A stretch of DNA of 5,188 nucleotides from VBAS01 sp965652775 (lineage in GTDB: Bacteria; Bacteroidota; Bacteroidia; Chitinophagales; Chitinophagaceae), in NCBI GenBank assembly GCA_965652775.1, contig CBFGXP010000250.1, forward strand, positions 1 through 5,188, in the 5' to 3' direction. The position numbers and the translations under genes were made by a program. Positions within the stretch are counted from its first letter, which is position 1, and every line of letters begins with the position of its first letter. The notes beneath the pieces are model-generated. The model was not told the origin of the DNA, did no database searches, and saw only the letters and a list, made by a program, of their open reading frames with translations. Shown in pieces: positions 1 to 5,188 of the stretch.

Positions 1-75
1 GCTTGCCCGATCAATGAAATAAAATGAGAAAATTTGTTTTTATGTACAGGTTGGTTCTGCATGATTGAAAGAAAT

Positions 76-118
76 TAAAAAGTAAAAATTAAAAATGAAA
101 AATTGCAACAAATGTTGC
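76..118 (-). terminator. Possible intrinsic terminator of the glycosylase gene
   Basis: Read on the minus strand, GCAACA (118-113) and TGTTGC (110-105) form a 6-bp inverted repeat around a two-base centre, in practice about 5 bp with a 4-base loop. A long T-rich run follows directly (complement of 104-76, with several T4-T5 blocks). It lies about 110 bases past the glycosylase stop codon in the right orientation. The stem is short and only half G/C, so termination is plausible but not certain. Confidence 0.4.
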
Positions 119-161
119 GGAAGAATTGTCAGTAAGTGTTGCCCAGGGACTTTTGATTGTC

Positions 162-182
162 AGGCTGAGCGAAGCGAAGCCT
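162..182. repeat. REP-like short palindrome with GCGAAGC core
   Basis: The arms AGGCT (162-166) and AGCCT (178-182) are perfect reverse complements. Inside them lie GA (167-168) and GA (176-177), placed so they can form tandem sheared G-A pairs. At the centre is GCGAAGC (169-175), known as an unusually stable DNA mini-hairpin. A TGTC tetranucleotide precedes it at 158-161. From general knowledge, intergenic palindromes with a GTCA..CTGAGCGAAG..GAAG pattern recur in Bacteroidota and some other phyla, and REP elements of this kind can be mobilised by RAYT (Y1) transposases. Only one copy is present and no transposase is in the window, so repeat status is inferred from resemblance. Confidence 0.55.
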
Positions 183-226
183 TCATATTTCGAAAATTAA
201 GCAGCGGCAAAGCTAATGGAAACAAT

Positions 227-898
227 TTAATCAGCAAATCTTAAAGCCGACAAATATTGCTGAATGTATTTATCCTTTTGTTTGCGGCGGTATTGAAGGA
301 TAAATCGTGGGTGAGGCAGCGGTACTATTTCTTTGAACCAGTTGTACTCTTTGTTAAGTGCCGATAGAAATTTAAAATTCTTCTCACCGCCGATGCAAAG
401 GCATCTTTCAACATTAAAACCCATCGCCATTTGCTTGTTTATGCAATCAATGATAAAGGGAGTTACTGCGTCCAGTAGCTTTTTATCATCGTAATAATTA
501 ATGTTCTTACCATTTTTTATAAAGCCCAATGGGCTAACAGCACCGATAAACCAATTCCTGTAAAATTCATTAACCCCTCCGTACTCATTGATCATGTCAT
601 AAATAAACTCAGCAGAAAGTTCTGATGAAACCTTAAGAGGGTGTTCGATACCACAATTTTCTTTTAACTGGCGGGGTGCGGTAAAATTTACACCCGTAAT
701 TCCTGCACCATGTCTTCCCGGGTTTATACCGAGCATTAAACTTCTTGGATATGTGTCATTAAAATATTTTTTATGAAACGTTTTTACCAATTCTATTACC
801 TGCGGGTCTTTCTGGGGAAATAAAACTTCGATTCCTTTTGGAAGGTTTTTGGGTGGTTTTAATTCCAGGTAATATGTTATCAATTTTTCCGAAAACAT
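227..898 (-). CDS. SMUG2-type uracil-DNA glycosylase family protein
   Basis: This 223-residue protein is a complete member of the SMUG2-like (DUF4918) branch of the uracil-DNA glycosylase superfamily. These monofunctional cytoplasmic enzymes remove uracil and related deaminated bases to start base excision repair. Motif 1 is seen as GINPGRHGAG at residues 57-66 followed by ITGVNFT at 67-73. N59 sits where the superfamily carries a catalytic or water-binding Asn. Motif 2 is PLPHPRF at 193-199, with H196 as the expected DNA-contacting or catalytic His. Conserved family blocks lie between them: FIYDMINEYGGV (98-109), SPLGF (122-126), NYYDD (134-138) and CIGGEKNFKFL (168-178). Length fits the family and no motif is broken. 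The ATG at 898 is preceded by AGGA with 8 bases of spacing. The gene stands alone, divergent from its neighbour. Family assignment is strong. The exact substrate range cannot be read from the sequence. Confidence 0.9.
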   Translation of the reverse strand: MFSEKLITYYLELKPPKNLPKGIEVLFPQKDPQVIELVKTFHKKYFNDTYPRSLMLGINPGRHGAGITGVNFTAPRQLKENCGIEHPLKVSSELSAEFIYDMINEYGGVNEFYRNWFIGAVSPLGFIKNGKNINYYDDKKLLDAVTPFIIDCINKQMAMGFNVERCLCIGGEKNFKFLSALNKEYNWFKEIVPLPHPRFILQYRRKQKDKYIQQYLSALRFAD

Positions 899-906
899 TA
901 TTTTAT

Positions 907-921
907 TCCTGTACTAAAATA
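907..921 (-). promoter_or_regulatory. Possible -7 box and ribosome site of glycosylase gene
   Basis: On the minus strand, TATTTTAG (921-914) matches the Bacteroidota -7 consensus TAnnTTTG except for one base. It is followed by AGGA (910-907), which lies 8 bases before the ATG at 898. No clear -33 TTG is visible at the usual distance. The AGGA is a weak Shine-Dalgarno match but supports the chosen start. Confidence 0.3.
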
Positions 922-954
922 GCCGTAAAAAATGATATTCGTTTTTATAAACAG

Positions 955-962
955 TAGCTTTG
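955..962 (+). promoter_or_regulatory. Bacteroidota-type -7 promoter box
   Basis: TAGCTTTG matches the Bacteroidota sigma-ABfr -7 consensus TAnnTTTG exactly. It lies only 13 bases before the ATG at 976, which implies a very short 5' leader. There is no Shine-Dalgarno sequence before that ATG, as is common in this phylum. A clear -33 TTG is not visible about 19-21 bases upstream; only a T-rich stretch at 941-947 is nearby. The 77-base spacer therefore seems to hold back-to-back promoters for the two divergent genes. Confidence 0.5.
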
Positions 963-975
963 CATTTGCTTGCCA

Positions 976-1794
976 ATGAGACTTATTTTTATTTTATTAT
1001 TTGTTTGCGGTACCGCAATTTATTGCTGCGGGCAACTTTCGTTATCCGATACGATCCATAACAGGGTTATTAAAGAAGAACATCCTGATAAAATAACAGG
1101 ATACTTCGCGGATGGAAGCAAGCAATATGAAAGATATAAGAATAAAAATAACCTGTATGGTCTATGGAACAGCTGGTATAGTAATGGCCAGACTCTTGAT
1201 TCCGGTATACTGCAAAAAGGAATTCCGGGCGGAACCTGGGTAATGCGTTTTAACAACGGGCTTCCCCAATTTATAAGAACATATTCTACAGAAAAATGGG
1301 AGCAGTTTCAAAATGAAAAGATCCGTTACCATTCGAAAAGGATCTCAATGCCGCTCACGCACCTTTTTCATGAAGACAAGATAAAAGCAGAACAATATAT
1401 CACCGCCATCAATACTTTTTGTGATAAGCAAAATTGTTCAAGGCCTGATAAGGAAGACATCTCAGTGAGAGTAAATGCCAACAGCAAAGACCATCATTAT
1501 CATCCTTTATTCGAAAATGGTTTATTACATGGCCCCTTTATTAATTATTTTCCTGATGGTGCAGTTAAGGACTCCGGTAATTACCGCGATGGTTTGCCTG
1601 AGGGACTATGGATAAAATGGACAGGCGACAAACAATTTTACTGGGAAGGATATTACCAGCATGGCGCTAAGAATAAAGAATGGAAATTATATTCCGCCAA
1701 CCGGCGCCTGGTCCGGGTAGTGTCTTACCGCCAGGGAAAAATAATCTGGAGAAAGGATATGAAAGACGTAGTTGGCGTGAAAGTTGAAGATTGA
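976..1794 (+). CDS. Secreted MORN_2/YwqK-like repeat protein
   Basis: This is a 272-residue exported protein of unknown role. Residues 1-19 form a signal peptide: a short R2 n-region, the hydrophobic core LIFILLFVCGTAIY, and likely cleavage near CCG/Q at 19-20. No good lipobox is visible. The body has two blocks of aromatic/Gly-rich repeats of the MORN_2 (YwqK) type. Block one is about residues 42-103, with YGLWNSWYSNGQ, DSGILQKGIPGGTW and RFNNG. Block two is about 180-258, with NGLLHGPFINYFPDG, DSGNYRDGLPEGLW, WEGYYQHG and YRQGK. The linker at 104-179 is charged and contains C149 and C154. Family members are often labelled YwqK-family antitoxins, but no toxin partner lies here, so that label should not be read as function. 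A TTG at 970 would add two residues. ATG 976 is preferred because it begins the signal peptide and follows a consensus -7 box. No terminator is evident downstream. Confidence 0.75.
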   Translation: MRLIFILLFVCGTAIYCCGQLSLSDTIHNRVIKEEHPDKITGYFADGSKQYERYKNKNNLYGLWNSWYSNGQTLDSGILQKGIPGGTWVMRFNNGLPQFIRTYSTEKWEQFQNEKIRYHSKRISMPLTHLFHEDKIKAEQYITAINTFCDKQNCSRPDKEDISVRVNANSKDHHYHPLFENGLLHGPFINYFPDGAVKDSGNYRDGLPEGLWIKWTGDKQFYWEGYYQHGAKNKEWKLYSANRRLVRVVSYRQGKIIWRKDMKDVVGVKVED

Positions 1795-1926
1795 ACCTTC
1801 CCAGCTCCTAATCATTTTTCAGACTTGTTTTATTCCTTTTTCCTGGTCAGCAATAACGTCTGAACAGGGATAATAACCAGGTGATTATAAAAATGGGAAG
1901 CTGCCTTTTGAGTAAATTGCACGCCC
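1795..1926. other. Intergenic gap with nested inverted repeats
   Basis: This 132-base spacer holds no gene. CTTCCC (1797-1802) and GGGAAG (1895-1900) form an outer inverted repeat. Inside, CCTGGTCAG (1842-1850) pairs with CTGAACAGG (1860-1868) with one G-A mismatch, and CCTGGT (1842-1847) can instead pair perfectly with ACCAGG (1876-1881). None of these stems is followed by a T run, so a standard intrinsic terminator is not supported in either direction. The pairing could reflect RNA folding or chance. Confidence 0.35.
1913..1920 (+). promoter_or_regulatory. Weak -7-like box before the large T9SS gene
   Basis: TAAATTGC followed by A looks like TAnnTTTGCA with one T missing. It lies 6 bases before the ATG at 1927, even closer than in the gene upstream. 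No -33 TTG is seen at the expected distance and there is no Shine-Dalgarno sequence. The match is imperfect and short, so transcription could start elsewhere in the gap or read through from the upstream gene. Confidence 0.25.
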
Positions 1927-4900
1927 ATGGCTACCCTTATCCGACTTGCCAAAACAATGTTTGGGTTTTGTGTACTTTTTTTATACGACCCGGGTCTTGC
2001 TGCACAGGATACTTTTTCAATAATTGAGAAAGCAAATTCAATTGCTCCGGCGAGAAAATTTCACGGCCCGGGCTCCAGGATCTCACCTGTCCCATTATCA
2101 GCATCCCGAAGAACACAGGCGCCATTGCCCGCCACCAATATTCCGGCATATCCATATTTACCGCCGGCAAGAATTGAGAACCTGCAAAATGGAAACTGTA
2201 AAGACTCTTCTTTTTTTAAAATATTTGAAGCTCAAAACCGGGCTTACACTTTTCTTACCTCAGCAAAAACAAAAGATGGTGGCATTGTACTGGGAGGATA
2301 TGGACGAAACAAACTTACAGGACCTCCTGTTACATGGTATAGCGTTGTTACAAAAATTGATAGCCTTGGTCAGCATATCTGGTCAAAGGAATTAAGAAGT
2401 GATGTAATCCAGGGCAGGGGGTTATATATTGAAGCGATCAGTGTATTATCCGATGGCAGCATACTGGTTTCGGGAGAATATCACAATCCATTATCGACGT
2501 CTCCACCTACACCAACCTTAGATTTTTTTATGGCAAAGTTGACCGCCACAGGGGATCTCGTTTGGCTGAAAACTTTTCATTCTTCGCTGGGCAACGGTTG
2601 TACATCAAGTAATATCCGTTATGTCTCGGTAGCAGAAGGGGTCAACGGTGAACTTTACCTTGGTGGCACCGTACCTAACTGTCCCGAGCCAAGGTATCTT
2701 GTAGTAATGAAGCTCAATAATGCCGGCAATATTATATGGCAATACAATTTCCTGGGGCATTTTACTAAATCATATTGCATCGGCATCTTTTATAATGGCA
2801 GCTATGTCACGGTGATCAACCGGGGGGAAAGCAATACGCCAAATGGAGTCAGTGTCGATCTTGTACGATTAAATTCCACGACCGGTGCTTATACATCACA
2901 TAAAAGCTGGGAGCCTGATCTGCCTTATCCTGGAAATTGGCGTTCCGGTTTTTTAAACTGGACTCCCGCCGCGGTGAAGCTCAATAACGGGAACTATTGT
3001 GTGTATGGCAACACCTTCGGCAATTTTTTTAATCCGCTGGGTGCCGACCTGCCCCAATTCTCCGTGATCGAATTCAACGGTAACGATGACTTTGTAAAAG
3101 GATATACCATCAATTCAACGTTGGTGACTAATGCCTATCAAAGCAATATAAAAGTCGATCGTTCCGGCAAGGTATTTTATTCCATGTCAGTTAATCTTAC
3201 TTATCCTGATGAAATAAAATATATAGGAATGGCGGATAATGGCACCATTTTACACCAGCGAAAAAAACCGATCAATGGCTTTGAACATTTCTTTGATAAT
3301 GCTGAACTCTTTGATGATGGCTCGGCAGCTTATATAAACAACGTGGCCACGGTGAACCAGGATAATTTTTACCTGTATTATTCATTATTACATGTTACCG
3401 ACACCGGCAGTCAATGCCTGGGAACACTTGAAAATTTTTCACATACTGTTCCGATCAGTTATAAACCTAACCTCTTTGCATGGACCGCTGCTAACCCCAA
3501 TCCCATTATTACCACCAATAATCAGAATAACAGTGTGTCGCCGATCCAATATACAGATGGGCCGCCCTGTTATCAAACCACATTTTGTGATACCCTGGAA
3601 ATTCGTGGCGATACAACTTTATGTGATCTGCAGCAGGATGTTAGTTTTACCGCTTTCAAAAATCCGGAATGCGGTGCCAGGGTTAATTGGTTCATCGATC
3701 CTTCGGTACTACAATCATTCCAGTTATTAAATGACACCACGGTCTTGTTGCGTTTCAACAAGGAATGGCAGGGTTGGTTATATGCAACGATGGTGACATC
3801 CTGTGGTGAGTTCAAAGATTCGGTTTTACTCACTATTGCGGTATCGCCGGGACCTGTGAATATTGGTCCTGATACTGCAATATGCGCTGCAAATACAATT
3901 ACCTTAAATGCACGCAAAGGATATACTACTTATCGCTGGAGCAATGGCGCTACTGATTCGCTGATTGCCGTTTCTGCACCGGGCACATATTATGTAGATG
4001 TAACTGATGCCTGCGGAAATTCATTTTCTGATACGGTATTGGTTTCCCCCGCGCCACCAATTCTGATTTCGCTCGGACCTGACCGGGCAAGCTGCAATTC
4101 AGATACGCTGCATTTACATGCGCCGTCGGGATTTATGAATTATGCATGGTCACCAAATTATAATATCAATGCCACCAACACACAACAGGTGGTGGTTAAG
4201 CCGGCGGTTGATACAGCTTATATAGTAAAAGCTGAAAAAACTCCCGGATGTTTTGGATATGATACCATTCGTATCAATGTTAATCATTCTCTACCTATAA
4301 ATTTTGGGCCCGATAAAGATCTTTGTGCAGGTGATAGTTTGATACTTGATGCCGGGGCAGGCTTTATGCAATACCAATGGAATAATGGAAACATCACACA
4401 AAAGATTGCTGTCTCTGCTGCAGGATCTTATTCCGTGATCGCCACCGATGCGGAAGGTTGCAGGTCATTGGATACATTAATAGTGAGTAACGTTTATCCC
4501 CTCCCCACCGTATCACTTAACCAGGATTCAACGCTGTGTGCCGGCAGTTCAAAAACCCTGGATGCAGGAAACGGTTTTATGAAATATAACTGGAATACAG
4601 GCAGTACTTCTTCATCCATAGTTGTCAGGGATCTTGGTTTGTATGCAGTGACGGTTACAGATGATCACGGATGCAAAGCGGCAGATTCAACGAAAATTAC
4701 ATGGGTCTGGCCACAACCTTCTGCATTTCTCGGGCCGGATACTGCCATGTGTCCTTACGATAATCTCCAGTTAAGATCAATGTCAAATTTTGAACAATAC
4801 AAATGGAGTACAGGCAGCGTCTCTTCATCTATTAATATTAAACAACCCGGTAACTATTGGTTACAGGTAAAAGACAGTATTGGTTGTTTTGGAAAAGACA

Positions 4901-5188
4901 GTATTATAGTCGCTAAGAAAAATTGCGGGAATAAATTTTTCATGCCAACTGGTTTTACTCCTAACAATGATGGCACGAACGATTTGCTAAGGCCTATCAT
5001 ACTTGGTGATGTGGTCCAATACAGGTTCTGGATCTATAATCGATGGGGTGAACTGGTATTTGAAACCAGTGATATGGCGCAGGCATGGAATGGAATCTAT
5101 AAGGGAAAAGAACAGACCAGTGGTGTTTTTGTATGGATGTGTAATTATCAGTTTGCGGGGGAGGTTGTTAAGCAGGAGAAGGGAACAG
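1927..5188 (+). CDS. T9SS type B sorted surface protein, 3' end cut by window
   Basis: The frame stays open for 1087 codons to the window edge. It encodes a large exported protein probably displayed on or released from the cell surface by type IX secretion. Residues 1-26 are a signal peptide (R6 and K9, core MFGFCVLFLY, cleavage LAA/QD). Residues 46-84 are a Pro-rich linker. Residues 105-500 hold about seven repeats of a 'DGG..LGGY...V.KID..G...W' pattern, such as DGGIVLGGY, DGSILVSGEY and NGELYLGGT, which suggests a seven-bladed beta-propeller. Residues 554-640 are an Ig/PKD-like domain (CDTLEIRGDTTLC to CGEFKDSVLLTIAV). Five Ig-like repeats cover 644-995. A T9SS type B domain starts near 1003. 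The last codons, KGT plus a lone G, fit the usual ending G-V-x-L-I-R/K, so only about five codons and the stop are missing. ATG 1927 is chosen because it supplies the basic n-region; ATG 1957 would lose it. Ligand and role (adhesion, matrix or polymer binding) are unknown. Confidence 0.85.
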   Translation, partial: MATLIRLAKTMFGFCVLFLYDPGLAAQDTFSIIEKANSIAPARKFHGPGSRISPVPLSASRRTQAPLPATNIPAYPYLPPARIENLQNGNCKDSSFFKIFEAQNRAYTFLTSAKTKDGGIVLGGYGRNKLTGPPVTWYSVVTKIDSLGQHIWSKELRSDVIQGRGLYIEAISVLSDGSILVSGEYHNPLSTSPPTPTLDFFMAKLTATGDLVWLKTFHSSLGNGCTSSNIRYVSVAEGVNGELYLGGTVPNCPEPRYLVVMKLNNAGNIIWQYNFLGHFTKSYCIGIFYNGSYVTVINRGESNTPNGVSVDLVRLNSTTGAYTSHKSWEPDLPYPGNWRSGFLNWTPAAVKLNNGNYCVYGNTFGNFFNPLGADLPQFSVIEFNGNDDFVKGYTINSTLVTNAYQSNIKVDRSGKVFYSMSVNLTYPDEIKYIGMADNGTILHQRKKPINGFEHFFDNAELFDDGSAAYINNVATVNQDNFYLYYSLLHVTDTGSQCLGTLENFSHTVPISYKPNLFAWTAANPNPIITTNNQNNSVSPIQYTDGPPCYQTTFCDTLEIRGDTTLCDLQQDVSFTAFKNPECGARVNWFIDPSVLQSFQLLNDTTVLLRFNKEWQGWLYATMVTSCGEFKDSVLLTIAVSPGPVNIGPDTAICAANTITLNARKGYTTYRWSNGATDSLIAVSAPGTYYVDVTDACGNSFSDTVLVSPAPPILISLGPDRASCNSDTLHLHAPSGFMNYAWSPNYNINATNTQQVVVKPAVDTAYIVKAEKTPGCFGYDTIRINVNHSLPINFGPDKDLCAGDSLILDAGAGFMQYQWNNGNITQKIAVSAAGSYSVIATDAEGCRSLDTLIVSNVYPLPTVSLNQDSTLCAGSSKTLDAGNGFMKYNWNTGSTSSSIVVRDLGLYAVTVTDDHGCKAADSTKITWVWPQPSAFLGPDTAMCPYDNLQLRSMSNFEQYKWSTGSVSSSINIKQPGNYWLQVKDSIGCFGKDSIIVAKKNCGNKFFMPTGFTPNNDGTNDLLRPIILGDVVQYRFWIYNRWGELVFETSDMAQAWNGIYKGKEQTSGVFVWMCNYQFAGEVVKQEKGT
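3856..4911 (+). repeat. Five tandem Ig-like repeats, about 71 residues each
   Basis: Within the large protein, units start at about residues 644, 714, 791, 862 and 933. Each has the pattern GPD..LC.G..L.LDAG.GF..Y.W..G.T...I.V...G.Y.V.VTD..GC...D. The GPD (or NQD) anchors at 647, 717, 794, 865 and 936 give periods of 70, 77, 71 and 71 residues. Each unit keeps a Cys pair: C653/C696, C723/C775, C800/C845, C871/C916 and C942/C987. The pairs are 43-52 residues apart, so a disulfide within each beta-sandwich is plausible. Such repeats are typical stalk modules in T9SS type B cargo and would hold the N-terminal domain away from the cell. The second unit is the most divergent. Confidence 0.8.
4933..5188 (+). 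other. T9SS type B (CHU_C) C-terminal sorting domain, incomplete
   Basis: Residues 1003-1087 of the large protein match the gliding-motility-associated C-terminal domain (CHU_C, TIGR04131 type). Visible landmarks are FMPTGFTPNNDGTND (1005-1019), FWIYNRWGELVFET (1034-1047), WNGIYKGK (1054-1061) and SGVFVWMCNYQF (1065-1076). In known examples this domain is the signal read by the T9SS translocon after Sec export and routes the protein to the surface or medium. The final beta-strand with its basic terminus lies just past the window. Confidence 0.9.

Larger units (their letters stand above)
1..226. other. A-rich intergenic region with two hairpins
   Basis: I can support no gene here. All three rightward frames meet a stop within the first 30 bases, so at most a few C-terminal codons of an upstream gene could be present, and nothing identifies such a gene. 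Leftward frames show no convincing start. Positions 62-104 are a low-complexity A-rich tract built from short repeats of the form AAAAATTAAAAATGAAAAAT. Two structured elements, a possible terminator at 76-118 and a REP-like palindrome at 162-182, are listed separately. The remaining bases up to the glycosylase stop codon show nothing I recognise. Confidence 0.7.

Noticed and set aside
1..22. Possible C-terminal tail of an upstream gene ending at TAA 20-22
   Set aside because: Only six codons would be visible, which is too few to separate coding from chance.
62..104. A-rich tract considered as a CRISPR leader or origin-like repeat
   Set aside because: There are no regularly spaced direct repeats with unique spacers and no DnaA-box cluster. 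It is best read as low-complexity intergenic DNA and, on the other strand, a possible terminator T-tract.
1020..1256. Minus-strand open frame of 78 codons
   Set aside because: It is antisense to the YwqK-like gene across its clear MORN-type repeats and has no promoter or family features.
976..1794. Toxin-antitoxin module suggested by the YwqK antitoxin label
   Set aside because: The protein has a signal peptide and no neighbouring small toxin-like gene. The divergent neighbour is a DNA repair glycosylase.
1842..1868. Hairpin considered as a terminator for the YwqK-like gene
   Set aside because: The T-rich tract lies before the stem on the plus strand, and no T run follows it in either orientation.
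1937..2170. Minus-strand open frame of 77 codons
   Set aside because: It is antisense to the signal peptide and Pro-rich linker of the large gene. Its Pro/Trp-rich product matches nothing I know.
2024..2395. Open frame of 123 codons on the plus strand
   Set aside because: It lies wholly inside the 1927-5188 gene in another frame. Its product is low in recognisable pattern, while the overlapping frame encodes the signal peptide, linker and first propeller-like repeat.
3392..3917. Open frames on both strands (3392-3730 plus, 3573-3917 minus)
   Set aside because: Both are shadows of the T9SS protein, whose Ig/PKD-like domain and first tandem repeat are read in the main frame here.

Overview
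The window looks like chromosomal DNA from a member of the Bacteroidota, most likely near Chitinophagaceae (inference). Three things support this: a type IX secretion (T9SS) type B C-terminal sorting domain, a SMUG2-type DNA glycosylase of the kind common in this phylum, and a TAnnTTTG-type -7 promoter box very close to a start codon with no Shine-Dalgarno sequence. Base composition is moderately AT-rich, and the intergenic DNA is clearly richer in A and T than the genes.

Layout. Positions 1-226 are non-coding. They hold an A-rich tract, a hairpin that could terminate the leftward gene, and a compact REP-like palindrome at 162-182. Positions 227-898 (minus strand) encode a complete 223-residue SMUG2-family uracil-DNA glycosylase. 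A 77-base divergent spacer separates it from a rightward gene at 976-1794, which encodes a small secreted protein with MORN_2/YwqK-type repeats. After a 132-base gap, a very large open frame runs from 1927 through the right edge of the window (at least 1087 codons). It encodes a secreted surface protein with a signal peptide, a Pro-rich linker, an apparent seven-repeat propeller-like region, an Ig/PKD-like domain, five tandem Ig-like repeats of about 71 residues, and a T9SS type B sorting domain. Only the last few codons appear to be missing.

How the genes relate. The glycosylase is a housekeeping DNA repair enzyme transcribed away from the other two genes. The two rightward genes both encode exported proteins, but the gap between them argues against a tight operon, and nothing in the sequence links their functions. 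I found no mobile element, CRISPR array, tRNA or rRNA. I see no convincing new multi-gene system. The points most worth checking are the REP-like palindrome and the architecture and repeat history of the large T9SS cargo protein.
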